Shown: positions 23,729-31,705 of the stretch, in pieces
How positions within the stretch are numbered: the first letter of the stretch is position 1
Layout: each line of letters starts with the position of its first letter
Assembly: GCF_040137905.1 (NCBI RefSeq)
Contig: NZ_JBEFDG010000051.1
Location: 1 to 34,736 of the forward strand
From: Corticimicrobacter sp040137905
Lineage (GTDB): Bacteria > Pseudomonadota > Gammaproteobacteria > Burkholderiales > Burkholderiaceae_B
Length of the DNA stretch: 34,736 nt
Reading direction: 5' to 3'
Translations under genes and position numbers: made by a program
Notes under the pieces: generated by a model
Told to the model about the DNA's origin: nothing
Seen by the model: only the letters and a program-made list of their open reading frames with translations
Database searches by the model: none

Positions 23729-24958
23729 TTATGCCTTTTGCGAGGCCAGTGCGGCATCGACCAGCTCGATCCAGTGCCGCACGGGGGTGCGGCCGGCACC
23801 ATCCAGATGGGTCTGGCAGCCGATATTGGCGGTCACGATCAGGTCGGGATGGCCGCTTTCCAGGGCGTCCAGCTTGTTGTCGCGCAATTTTTTCGACAGC
23901 ACCGGCTCGGTAATCGAGTAGGTGCCTGAAGACCCGCAGCACAGGTGTGCGTCCGGCACGGCGGTCAGATTGAATCCCAGACGGGTCAGTACCTGATCGG
24001 CCAGGGGGCCGAGCTTCTGGGCATGCTGCAGGGTACAGGGGCAGTGAAAGGCAATGCGTCGTTCAGCCTGGATCTGGATGGCCTCCAGGTCGGCTTCGGC
24101 CAGCACCTCGAACAGGTCTTTGGTGCTGGCGCTGATGTGCCGGGCTTTGTCTGCGTAATCGGGATCGTCGCTCAGCATCCTGCCGTATTCCTTGACGAAG
24201 GCACCGCAGCCGCTGGCCGTCTGGATGAGCGTGTCGGCACCCTGTTGCAGCAACGGCCACCAGAGGTCGATGTTGCGGCGGGCACGCGCCAGGCCCGTTT
24301 CCTGGGCATTCATGTGATAGTCGATGGCACCGCAGCAGCCTGCCTCGGTGACCGGCACGATACTGATGCCGAGCCGGTCGAGCACACGTGCGGCGGCGGC
24401 ATTGGTGTTGGGCGACAGGGACGGCTGTACGCAGCCCTCCAGCATCAGCATGCGGCGTGCATGGCGCGGGGCAGGGCGTCGTCCTGGCTTTGTGATGCGC
24501 GTCGGGATCTTGCTGGACAGTACCTGTGGCAGCAACGCGCGCAGGCCCTGTCCGGCTCGCAGCAGCAAGGCGAAGAGCGCGGGGCGAGGCAGGGCGGCAC
24601 GCAATCCGGTACGCAGCAGGCGCTCGCGCCAGGGGCGTGGCGCATGAGCCTCCAGTGCGGCCCGGCCAATGTCCAGCAGGGCATGGTATTCCACGCCCGA
24701 GGGACAGGTGGTTTCGCAGTTGCGGCAGCTCAGGCAGCGGTCGAGATGCGCACGGGTGGTGGGGCCCGCCGTGTCGTGTTCGAGGAATTGCTTGATCAGG
24801 TAAATGCGCCCGCGCGGGCCATCGAGTTCATCGCCCAGCTCCTGGTAGGTCGGGCAGGTGGCATTGCAGAAGCCGCAGTGCACGCAACTGCGCAGGATGC
24901 GCTCGGCTTCTTGCGCATGGGGCAGGGCTTGGGCGGCAGCGCTCAGATTGGTTTGCAT
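23729..24958 (-). CDS. glcF: Glycolate oxidase iron-sulfur subunit GlcF
   Basis: A 409-residue subunit carrying electrons from the flavin subunits of glycolate oxidase towards the respiratory chain at the membrane. It has two [4Fe-4S] motifs near the N-terminus, CVHCGFCNATCP (Cys25 onward) and CLSCRNCETTCPSG. Two CCG domains of the heterodisulfide-reductase type follow (EAGCCGAIDYH and HLCCGSSGTYS). Length matches E. coli GlcF (407). It is the last gene of glcD-glcE-glcF and starts 9 bases after glcE. Confidence 0.96.
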   Translation of the reverse strand: MQTNLSAAAQALPHAQEAERILRSCVHCGFCNATCPTYQELGDELDGPRGRIYLIKQFLEHDTAGPTTRAHLDRCLSCRNCETTCPSGVEYHALLDIGRAALEAHAPRPWRERLLRTGLRAALPRPALFALLLRAGQGLRALLPQVLSSKIPTRITKPGRRPAPRHARRMLMLEGCVQPSLSPNTNAAAARVLDRLGISIVPVTEAGCCGAIDYHMNAQETGLARARRNIDLWWPLLQQGADTLIQTASGCGAFVKEYGRMLSDDPDYADKARHISASTKDLFEVLAEADLEAIQIQAERRIAFHCPCTLQHAQKLGPLADQVLTRLGFNLTAVPDAHLCCGSSGTYSITEPVLSKKLRDNKLDALESGHPDLIVTANIGCQTHLDGAGRTPVRHWIELVDAALASQKA

Positions 24959-24967
24959 GATCGGCTC

Positions 24968-26080
24968 TCAGAATTCGGCGTACATCCGCCCGGGATTGAA
25001 AATGCCGTGCGGATCGAGCCTGGCTTTCAGGTTGCGGTGCAGGTGCATCAGGGCCGGCGGCAGGGGCTGGAAAGGGCTGTCGGCCTGGCCGGCCGTGAAA
25101 CAGGTGGCATGGCCGCCGGCCGTCTGGGCCAGGTGCTGGATGTCATGTGGCGGTGCTTCGCTGCGTAGCCAGCGCTGGGCACCGCCCCAGTCCACCCACT
25201 GATCTCCCGGCAGATCCAGTGGCGGCTGCCAGGATGGCACGGACAGACGCCACAGAGGACGGGGGTCGTCTGTCGTCGCGAAAAAAGGCAGGCGATGTTC
25301 GCGCAGTGACTGCCACCAGTCGTCATCGAGACGGTCGCCGCCGATGCGGTCACAGGCGGCGCGCACCGAGCCGTCATTGCCCTCGAAGCGCAGGTACAGG
25401 GCATAGCCATCATGGCTGGCGGCGCTGATCGGCAACGGTTGCTGTCCCCATTCGCGCAGCCGCGCCAGTGCCTTGTCGGGTGGCATGGGTTGCGCCACGC
25501 TGATGCTGCAGCGCGGTTGCGGCAGCACCTTGAAAGAAACTTCGGTGATCAGCCCCAGGCAGCCATGACTGCCTGCCAGCAGGCGCGATATATCGTAGCC
25601 GGCCACATTCTTCATGACTTCGCCACCAAAGCGCAGGTAGGTGCCCAGGCCGCTGATCAGGCGCGTGCCCAGCACGAAATCTCGCACGGCACCGGCCCAT
25701 GGGCGGCGTGGCCCTGATAGCCCGGCTGCAACCATGCCGCCTATGGTGGCTGCAGGGCCGAAGGCGGGGGCCTCACAGGCCAGCATCTGGCCGCCACGCG
25801 CCAGTACGCTTTCCAGCTCGGCCAGCGGGGTGCCGGCGCGTGCCGTGATGATGAGTTCGGTCGGATCGTAGGAAACAATGCCGCGATGGCGGGTGGTGTC
25901 TATGGGGACACCCCGGCGCGGACGTCCCAGGAAGTGCTTGCTGCCGCCGCCCCGGATGTCGAGCGGGGTACTGTTACGCAGGGCGGTGCGTACCTGCTCA
26001 AGCAGGTGGAGGCTGTCGTCATGGTCCTGGTCGGTCTGGAAATCGATGGGCAGACGTGAGGTATCGGGTGCGGCAGTCAT
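24968..26080 (-). CDS. glcE: Glycolate oxidase FAD-binding subunit GlcE
   Basis: The second flavin-binding subunit of glycolate oxidase, 370 residues (E. coli 350). It has a PCMH-type FAD domain: LDIRGGGSKHFLG, IVSYDPTELIITARAGTPLAELE, GPAATIGGMVAAGLSGPRRPW, and GSHGCLGLITEVSFKVLP. The C-terminus, HRNLKARLDPHGIFNPGRMY, is the family ending. The ATG at 26080 shares one base with the glcD stop (TGATG), which supports the start and suggests coupled translation. All three Glc subunits are required for activity in E. coli. Confidence 0.95.
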   Translation of the reverse strand: MTAAPDTSRLPIDFQTDQDHDDSLHLLEQVRTALRNSTPLDIRGGGSKHFLGRPRRGVPIDTTRHRGIVSYDPTELIITARAGTPLAELESVLARGGQMLACEAPAFGPAATIGGMVAAGLSGPRRPWAGAVRDFVLGTRLISGLGTYLRFGGEVMKNVAGYDISRLLAGSHGCLGLITEVSFKVLPQPRCSISVAQPMPPDKALARLREWGQQPLPISAASHDGYALYLRFEGNDGSVRAACDRIGGDRLDDDWWQSLREHRLPFFATTDDPRPLWRLSVPSWQPPLDLPGDQWVDWGGAQRWLRSEAPPHDIQHLAQTAGGHATCFTAGQADSPFQPLPPALMHLHRNLKARLDPHGIFNPGRMYAEF

Positions 26081-27579
26081 CAGAAACGCTCCAGTTCGGG
26101 GTGTGGCAGTTGGCCATGATGAACGTGCATCGCACCGAATTCGGCGCAGCGGTGCAGGGTTGGAATGTTCTTGCCGGGATTGAGCAGCCCGGCCTCGTCG
26201 AAGGCCGCCTTGACCGCATGGAAAAAGGTGATTTCCTCGCTGTTGAACTGGGCGCACATCTGGTTGATTTTTTCGCGGCCCACGCCGTGCTCGCCGGTGA
26301 TGCTGCCGCCGACCTCCACGCACAGTTCAAGGATCCGGCCGCCCAGCGCTTCAGCGCGTTCCAGTTCGCCCGGCCGGTTGGCGTCGAACAGGATCAGGGG
26401 ATGCATGTTGCCGTCGCCGGCATGAAAGACGTTGGCCACGCGCAGGCCGTATTCTTCCGACAGTGCGGCAATGCCTTGCAAGACGCCCGGCAGCGCCCGA
26501 CGCGGAATCGTGCCATCCATGCAGTAATAGTCCGGAGAAATGCGGCCCACGGCAGGGAAGGCATTCTTGCGGCCAGCCCAGAAGCGCGCCCGCTCGGCTT
26601 CGTCACGGGCCTGCCGGATGTCGGTGGCACCCGCTCGTGCCAGCACATCGCGCACCAGAGTACAGTCCTCGTCGACATCGGATTCGACACCGTCCAGTTC
26701 GCACAGCAGGATGGCTTCGGCATCGAGCGGATAGCCGGCATGGATGAAGTCCTCGGCGGCGTGGATCGAGAGCCGGTCCATCATCTCCAGTCCGCCCGGA
26801 ATGATGCCGGCGGCAATGATGTCACCCACGGCCCGGCCTGCTTTCTCGACATCGTCGAAGCTGGCCATCAGCACCTTGGCGACCACGGGACGGGGCAGCA
26901 GTCGTACGGTGACTTCCGTGACCACCCCCAGCATACCTTCCGAGCCGGTAAACAGCGCCAGCAGATCGAAGCCTGCTGCATCCAGTGCATCGCTGCCAAG
27001 CGTGACAGGCTCGGCATCGATGGTCAGCATCTCGACCTTGAGCACGTTGTGAACGGTCAGGCCGTATTTCAGGCAGTGGACGCCGCCGGCATTCTCGGCC
27101 ACATTGCCACCGATCGAGCAGGCAATCTGCGAGGAAGGATCGGGCGCATAGTACAGGCCATGCGGTGCTGCCGCCTGTGAAATCGCCAGGTTGCGCACAC
27201 CCGGCTGTACACGAGCATAGCGGCCTTCCGGATGGATATCGAGGATGCGCTTGAAGCGGGCCATGACCAGCAACACGCCCTGGGCCAGCGGTAGCGCGCC
27301 GCCCGACAGGCCGGTCCCGGCACCGCGTGCCACGACCGGCACACCCATGTCTCGACAGGTGCGCAGGATGGCCGCGACCTGCTCTACCCGCTCGGGCAGG
27401 ACAGCCAGCAGTGGCGTGGTGCGGTAGGCAGACAGTCCGTCGCACTCGTAGGGGCGCAACTGTTCTGTTTCGTGCAGGATCGTCAGGCCCGGTGCGGCCT
27501 GGCGCAACGCCTCGATCAGGGCCGGGCGGTCAACGTCCGGCAGGACGCCATCCAGACGCGGGTCGTACAGGATGTTCAT
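26080..27579 (-). CDS. glcD: Glycolate oxidase catalytic subunit GlcD
   Basis: The FAD-linked subunit that oxidises glycolate (and often D-lactate) to glyoxylate. At 499 residues it has the same length as E. coli GlcD. Motifs: ARGAGTGLSGGALPL, the FAD region PSSQIACSIGGNVAENAGG, GSEGMLGVVTEVTVRLLP, and the C-terminal GGSITGEHGVGREK with FNPGKN-like LLNPGKNIP. The ATG at 27579 has GGAAGAG upstream; the long upstream open frame is antisense to glcC and not real. It is the first gene of glcDEF, divergent from the regulator glcC. glcG and glcB are not adjacent here, unlike in E. coli. Confidence 0.96.
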   Translation of the reverse strand: MNILYDPRLDGVLPDVDRPALIEALRQAAPGLTILHETEQLRPYECDGLSAYRTTPLLAVLPERVEQVAAILRTCRDMGVPVVARGAGTGLSGGALPLAQGVLLVMARFKRILDIHPEGRYARVQPGVRNLAISQAAAPHGLYYAPDPSSQIACSIGGNVAENAGGVHCLKYGLTVHNVLKVEMLTIDAEPVTLGSDALDAAGFDLLALFTGSEGMLGVVTEVTVRLLPRPVVAKVLMASFDDVEKAGRAVGDIIAAGIIPGGLEMMDRLSIHAAEDFIHAGYPLDAEAILLCELDGVESDVDEDCTLVRDVLARAGATDIRQARDEAERARFWAGRKNAFPAVGRISPDYYCMDGTIPRRALPGVLQGIAALSEEYGLRVANVFHAGDGNMHPLILFDANRPGELERAEALGGRILELCVEVGGSITGEHGVGREKINQMCAQFNSEEITFFHAVKAAFDEAGLLNPGKNIPTLHRCAEFGAMHVHHGQLPHPELERF

Positions 27580-27661
27580 GGCTGTCTCTTCCAGGGTAGA
27601 TAGGTATAGGTATGCAATGATTATCGGGAGCCTGGGCAGGCAGCTCAAGCCCTGTTCCTGG

Positions 27662-27674
27662 AGGTCGTACCAGT
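27662..27674. promoter_or_regulatory. Possible second GlcC operator in the glcD leader
   Basis: Read on the minus strand this is ACTGGTACGACCT, sharing the left arm and ACC of the right arm with the main operator. It fits five of the six fixed positions of the FadR-subfamily pattern TnGTnnnACnA. Its centre is about 98 bases from the main site, and it lies downstream of the proposed glcD promoter. Confidence 0.35.
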
Positions 27675-27718
27675 TTTTCGGGTTATCGTTATCCCTTGGT
27701 GCTTTATTGATTGATGAA

Positions 27719-27748
27719 ATAAAAGGGATTTGTTGATTTACCTGACAA
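27719..27748 (-). promoter_or_regulatory. Probable glcDEF promoter
   Basis: On the minus strand TTGTCA (27748-27743, 5/6 to the -35 consensus) and TTTTAT (27724-27719, 4/6) are 18 bases apart. The GlcC operator lies immediately upstream of the -35. This is a suitable place for an activator, and E. coli GlcC activates glcDEF. Confidence 0.45.
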
Positions 27749-27756
27749 GGGAGTTC

Positions 27757-27773
27757 TACTGGTATGACCAGTA
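27757..27773. promoter_or_regulatory. GlcC/PdhR-type operator centred on the glcC start codon
   Basis: TACTGGTATGACCAGTA has perfect 7-bp arms around a 3-base centre and fits the FadR-subfamily GntR pattern TnGTnnnACnA (core TGGTATGACCA, as in PdhR sites). The central ATG is the initiation codon of glcC itself. Bound protein would block glcC and sit just upstream of the glcD -35, which fits autorepression together with activation of glcDEF. Confidence 0.7.
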
Positions 27774-28573
27774 ATTCAAGACCGCCCAGTGTGGCGGAAC
27801 GCGTGGTCGGGCATGTCGAGAAATTGATCGTCGATAGCGTGCTGAGGCCGGGGCAGGCATTGCCGTCCGAGCGGCAGTTGATGGAACGGTTCGGCTGCTC
27901 GCGCACGGCGCTGCGCGAGGGACTGCGCATTCTGCGTGGTCGCGGGCTGATCCGTACCGAGCATGGTCGGGGCTCATTTGTGGCCAGTCTGGGCGCAGGG
28001 CGTGAGTCCTCCCCGCTGATGCACCTGTTCGCTTCCCAGCCCCGTACGCTGTATGACCTGCTGGAGGTTCGTGCATTGCTCGAGGCCGAGGCGGCCCGGC
28101 TGGCTGCTGCGCGGGCCACCCAGGCCGACATGGTGTTGATCCGCCGCGCCTTCGAGGCGTGGCAGCAGGCACAGTCGTTGCCTTCCGGACAGGTCTTGCC
28201 GGCAGAAGAGCATGCGCGGCGCGATCATGCCTTTCACCGTGCCATCAGTGAGGCGGCTGACAATCCGGTGCTGGTGCATACCCTGGATTCGCTCAGCGAA
28301 CTGATGCTGGGCAGTGTGCATGCCTCGGTCAGCCATCTGTATGGCCGGCCACTCTACAAGGCGCAGATCGACCGCCAGCACCTGCGGATTTTCAGGGCCA
28401 TCGAGCAGCGCCGGCCCGAGGCGGCCCAGCGTGCGGCACTGGAGCATGTCCGTTCGGTGCGCGACAACCTGCAGGAAGCAGGGCGTGAGCAGGAGCGGCA
28501 GGCGCGTGCGCTGTTGCGGCTGGAAGGGGCCGTGACGGCGTCACGCGCTAGCGATCACCGTAGACCTGAATGA
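27764..28573 (+). CDS. glcC: GntR (FadR-subfamily) regulator of glycolate oxidation, GlcC
   Basis: A 269-residue regulator (E. coli GlcC 254). The N-terminal winged helix contains VLRPGQALPSERQLMERFGCSRTALREGLRILRGRGLI in two conserved blocks, followed by HGRGSFVA. The C-terminal FCD effector domain has its metal-ligand helices: LYDLLEVRALLEAEAA, RRDHAFHRAISEAADNPVL and RQHLRIFRAIEQR. Divergence from glcDEF makes GlcC the natural call; LldR or PdhR relatives share the fold. AAGGGAG precedes the ATG at 27764, which lies inside its own operator. Its last 26 bases overlap the convergent small unknown gene. Confidence 0.88.
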   Translation: MTSNSRPPSVAERVVGHVEKLIVDSVLRPGQALPSERQLMERFGCSRTALREGLRILRGRGLIRTEHGRGSFVASLGAGRESSPLMHLFASQPRTLYDLLEVRALLEAEAARLAAARATQADMVLIRRAFEAWQQAQSLPSGQVLPAEEHARRDHAFHRAISEAADNPVLVHTLDSLSELMLGSVHASVSHLYGRPLYKAQIDRQHLRIFRAIEQRRPEAAQRAALEHVRSVRDNLQEAGREQERQARALLRLEGAVTASRASDHRRPE

Positions 28574-28844
28574 TCGCCAGCGTGTCGAGATCGATATCGA
28601 CATTGATTCCACCGTGGGACTGAGGCGAAGCGTCCATCCAGTTATCCGGCGTGACCTCGGCAGCATAAAAGCTGATGGTGTAATACTGCCGGCCGTTGTT
28701 CTGGTGGACGATATCTTCAAAAAGAATGTGAAAATTTTCGAGATCGTATTTTCTGGTCAGCGTCAGTTCACTGCGCCGGGCAGCGTCAATGGCCTTGAAT
28801 AAATAAGGCGAGAGCGCTTTGTCGAGTCGAACGAATGTACCCAT
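28548..28844 (-). CDS. Unknown 98-residue protein, directly after a LysR gene
   Basis: A small soluble protein that I do not recognise. It is rich in aromatic and acidic residues, with likely beta strands late in the chain (QYYTISFYAAEV, then GINVDIDLDTLAIIQVYGD). By eye its base composition is less GC-rich than its neighbours, a possible sign of separate origin. The ATG directly abuts the LysR stop (TAAATG), so translation is probably coupled. Its 3' end overlaps the convergent glcC by 26 bases. The fold faintly recalls small immunity-type or NTF2-like proteins, but I cannot support either. Confidence 0.6.
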   Translation of the reverse strand: MGTFVRLDKALSPYLFKAIDAARRSELTLTRKYDLENFHILFEDIVHQNNGRQYYTISFYAAEVTPDNWMDASPQSHGGINVDIDLDTLAIIQVYGDR

Positions 28845-29741
28845 TTATGCCTGTGCGCCGACGGCAGCCCAGAGCGCTTCAGCCGTTTTCCCGAGCGGAG
28901 CCGGGTTGCGGTAGAGGCGGATTTCCAGCGGAACCTGCCATTGCGGGCCGCCCGCCGGTTGCAGCCGGCCGGCATCCAGGTCGGGTGCGATCAGGCTGAA
29001 TGGCAGCCAGGCCACGCCCCGGCCATCCAGTGCCATGGTGCGCAGCACCGATGCTAGGTGGGCTGTAAAGACGGTATGGGCTGCCAGGCGCAACTGTGCG
29101 GCAGGGCAGGCGGCAGCCAGGATGTGGCCCAGGCCGGACTCGTCGCTGTAGGCCAGCAGGGGAGCCGTCGTATCGTCGAGGCTGTGGCGTGATGTCTGAT
29201 CGCCCGAGCCTGCGGCACTGACCGGCAGCAGCGTATCGTGGCCGACCGCCATCGAGATATGGCCGGCCTGTTCCATCGGGCTACCGGCCTGCGCATGGGC
29301 ATGACACAGCACGAACTGTACGCGCCGCTGTGCCAGCAGTGTCTCGCAGCGGCGCAGCATGTCGGATTCGAGCTGCAGGTTGCCGGCCAGCGTGTAGACG
29401 TCGAAGCGGCGCAGCCAGTCCGGCACGAAGGTCAGCGACAGGGCATGCGTGGCGGCAAAGCGCAGCCGGCTGGATGCCGCTTCTGCCACGGCACGTGCCT
29501 CGCCGGGCAGGCGGTGCATCTCGGCCAGCAGATTGCGTGCCGTGTCGTGAAACCACAGCCCGGCCTCGGTCAACTGCACCGGCTGCGAACTGCGGTCGAA
29601 CAGTTCCGCGCCCAGCCATTCCTCCAGTGCCCGCACACGCCGCCCGAAGGCCGGCTGCGTGACATGCCTGTCGTCAGCCGCCCGCGAGAAGTTGCCGGTT
29701 GCCGCCAGGGTCAGGAAATCTTCGAGCCAGGTCATGTTCAT
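28845..29741 (-). CDS. LysR family regulator, probably of the tartrate dehydratase gene
   Basis: A 298-residue LysR protein. The helix-turn-helix covers about residues 3-62 (TWLEDFLTLAATGNFSRAADDRHVTQPAFGRRVRALEEWLG, read in blocks, then LFDR). The effector domain follows. It is divergent from the D-tartrate dehydratase gene with about 107 bases between, the classic arrangement for a LysR activator and its target. The ATG at 29741 (MNMTWLEDF) was chosen; 29735 is equally possible, and the open frame further upstream is unlikely. The 98-residue unknown gene follows without a gap. Confidence 0.88.
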   Translation of the reverse strand: MNMTWLEDFLTLAATGNFSRAADDRHVTQPAFGRRVRALEEWLGAELFDRSSQPVQLTEAGLWFHDTARNLLAEMHRLPGEARAVAEAASSRLRFAATHALSLTFVPDWLRRFDVYTLAGNLQLESDMLRRCETLLAQRRVQFVLCHAHAQAGSPMEQAGHISMAVGHDTLLPVSAAGSGDQTSRHSLDDTTAPLLAYSDESGLGHILAAACPAAQLRLAAHTVFTAHLASVLRTMALDGRGVAWLPFSLIAPDLDAGRLQPAGGPQWQVPLEIRLYRNPAPLGKTAEALWAAVGAQA

Positions 29742-29791
29742 GATGTCATCGCGTGCTAGTGCCTGGAAAGCATGGAAAGGAAAAAAAACGG

Positions 29792-29803
29792 CATTGGTCA
29801 ATG
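29792..29803. promoter_or_regulatory. Short palindrome between the LysR gene and tarD
   Basis: CATTGGTCAATG has perfect 5-bp arms around GT and lies between the divergent starts. It could be part of a LysR binding site, but the arms are short and the usual T-N11-A form is not clear. Confidence 0.25.
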
Positions 29804-29848
29804 TCGCTGCGCAGGACGATCATAACGGTTCCATCCGAGGAGATCATG

Positions 29849-31015
29849 ATGAGAATCGTCGAAATCAGGGAGCAGACGCTCCCGATCAGTTCCCCCATCC
29901 GCAACGCCTATATCGATTTCAGCAAGATGACCCTGAGCCTGGTGGCGGTCATTACCGATGTGATCCGCGATGGCAAGCCGGTGGTCGGGTATGGCTTCAA
30001 TTCCAATGGCCGCTACGGTCAGGGCCAGCTCATGCGCGAGCGCTTCATTCCGCGCCTGCTCGAGGCCGATCCCGAGTCGCTGGTCGATGACACCGGTCGC
30101 AATCTCGATCCGCACAAAGTCTGGAATACCCTGTTCACCAACGAGAAGCCCGGCGGCCACGGCGAGCGCTCGGTGGCGATCGGCACCATCGACATGGCGA
30201 TCTGGGATGCCGTGGCCAAGATCGAAGGCAAGCCGCTGTTCCAGTTGCTGGCCGAGCGCTACGGCAATGGCCGGCCCGATCCCCGTGTGTTCGTGTACGC
30301 AGCCGGTGGCTATTACTACCCCGGCCAGGATCATGGCAAGCTCAAGGACGAGATGCGCAGCTACATCGACCGGGGCTATACGGTGGTCAAGAAGAAAATC
30401 GGCGGCGCTTCGCTGGACGAAGACCTGCGCCGCATCGATTCCATCCTCAGCATTTTGCAGGATGGGCAGAAGCTGTGTGTGGATGCCAATGGCCGCTTCG
30501 ACCTTGACACGGCCATCAGCTATGCCAAGGCGCTGTCCCAGTACGACCTGTTCTGGTACGAAGAGGCGGGCGATCCGCTCGATTTCGAGCTGCAGGCCAC
30601 GCTGCGCAACTATTACCGCAACCCCATGGCCACGGGCGAAAACCTGTTCTCGATGCAGGATGCGCGCAATCTGATCCGTCATGGTGGCATGCGTCCCGAT
30701 CGTGACTGGCTGCAATTCGATTGTGCGCTCAGCTACGGCCTCGTGGAGTATCTGCGCACGCTTGACATGCTGCATGAGCATGGCTGGTCGCCATCGCGCT
30801 GCATCCCGCACGGCGGGCACCAGATGTCGCTGAACATCGCGGCTGGCCTGGGCCTGGGCGGCAACGAATCCTACCCGGATCTGTTCCAGCCGTTCGGCGG
30901 ATTCCCCGATGGCGTCAAGGTGGTCGATGGCTATGTGACCCTGCCGGAACTGCCGGGTATCGGTTTCGAAGGCAAGGCCGATCTCTACGCACAGATGCAG
31001 GCGCTGTCGGCCTGA
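29849..31015 (+). CDS. tarD: D(-)-tartrate dehydratase (enolase superfamily)
   Basis: A 388-residue enzyme of the mandelate racemase branch of the enolase superfamily, predicted to dehydrate D-tartrate to oxaloacetate. From memory it is close along its whole length to the characterised Bradyrhizobium TarD (389 residues), for example SSPIRNAYIDF, GYGFNSNGRYGQG, NEKPGGHGERSVA, MRPDRDWLQFDCALSYGL and GWSPSRCIPHGGHQMSLN. Likely catalytic residues are a Lys in VVKKKIGGA and the His in IPHGGH. Mg ligands are the Asp in CVDANGRF, the Glu in WYEEAGDP and the Glu in ATGENLF. The ATG at 29849 is 6 bases after GAGGAG; ATG 29846 is also in frame. It is divergent from a LysR gene. Confidence 0.92.
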   Translation: MRIVEIREQTLPISSPIRNAYIDFSKMTLSLVAVITDVIRDGKPVVGYGFNSNGRYGQGQLMRERFIPRLLEADPESLVDDTGRNLDPHKVWNTLFTNEKPGGHGERSVAIGTIDMAIWDAVAKIEGKPLFQLLAERYGNGRPDPRVFVYAAGGYYYPGQDHGKLKDEMRSYIDRGYTVVKKKIGGASLDEDLRRIDSILSILQDGQKLCVDANGRFDLDTAISYAKALSQYDLFWYEEAGDPLDFELQATLRNYYRNPMATGENLFSMQDARNLIRHGGMRPDRDWLQFDCALSYGLVEYLRTLDMLHEHGWSPSRCIPHGGHQMSLNIAAGLGLGGNESYPDLFQPFGGFPDGVKVVDGYVTLPELPGIGFEGKADLYAQMQALSA

Positions 31016-31075
31016 TCGTCGGTTTACCCTGCTTTTCTGGACGGGCAGGCCGGATTTCCCGGATAATGCCCGCTC

Positions 31076-31705
31076 ATGAAGACATATCCCGACCTGATCG
31101 CGTGCGAACATTGCGACACCGTATACCGGCGTCGCCAGTTGGCATCTGGTGAAGCGGCCAGTTGTCCGGTCTGCGCTGCCGTGCTGTATCGCAGCAGCAG
31201 GCTGGATCTGGATCGCTGGCTGGCGCTGACGGTCGCGGCAGCCATTGTCTTCGTGATCGCCAATATCAACCCGGTGATCCACATCAGCTTCCAGGGCCTG
31301 AGCAACGATGCCACGCTCTGGCAGGCTGCCGTGGCGCTGGATTACGGACTGGTCGCGCCGATAGCCATCCCGGCGGCGATGACCGTCATTATCGTGCCGT
31401 TCATGCAGATTTCCCTGCTCGGCTGGGTGCTGATCCATGCCCGCCGGGGACGGCGTGCGCCCGGTTTTGCCACTGCGATGCGCATGCTGGTGGCACTGCG
31501 CCCCTGGAGCATGGTGGAGGTGGCCCTGCTGGGCATCATGGTGGCAGTCATCAAGCTGTCCGGTTATATGGATGTTGCGCCCGGTGCCGGTATCTGGGCC
31601 ACGGCAGTCCTGATGGTACTGATCGTGCTGATTGCCAAGCGGGATCTGCAGGATCTGTGGCAGATGACCGAGCGCCGGGCCCTGCACGACGAGGCGGCGG
31701 CATGA
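31076..31705 (+). CDS. pqiA: PqiA-domain inner-membrane protein, first half
   Basis: A 209-residue protein with an N-terminal zinc ribbon (CEHCDTVYRR and CPVCAAVLYR) and four membrane segments, ending in MLIVLIAKRDLQDLW-type sequence. E. coli PqiA (417 residues) contains two such ribbon-plus-membrane units; here each unit is its own gene. PqiA works with PqiB and PqiC in lipid movement between the inner and outer membranes. Its stop overlaps the next start as ATGA. It begins 60 bases after tarD, with no obvious terminator between. Confidence 0.9.
   Translation: MKTYPDLIACEHCDTVYRRRQLASGEAASCPVCAAVLYRSSRLDLDRWLALTVAAAIVFVIANINPVIHISFQGLSNDATLWQAAVALDYGLVAPIAIPAAMTVIIVPFMQISLLGWVLIHARRGRRAPGFATAMRMLVALRPWSMVEVALLGIMVAVIKLSGYMDVAPGAGIWATAVLMVLIVLIAKRDLQDLWQMTERRALHDEAAA

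Noticed and set aside
29798..31687. A 629-codon open frame on the minus strand across tarD and pqiA
   Set aside because: It is antisense to two well-recognised genes and is rich in His, Gln, Gly and Asp, as expected for the opposite strand of GC-rich coding DNA. No domain is recognisable.
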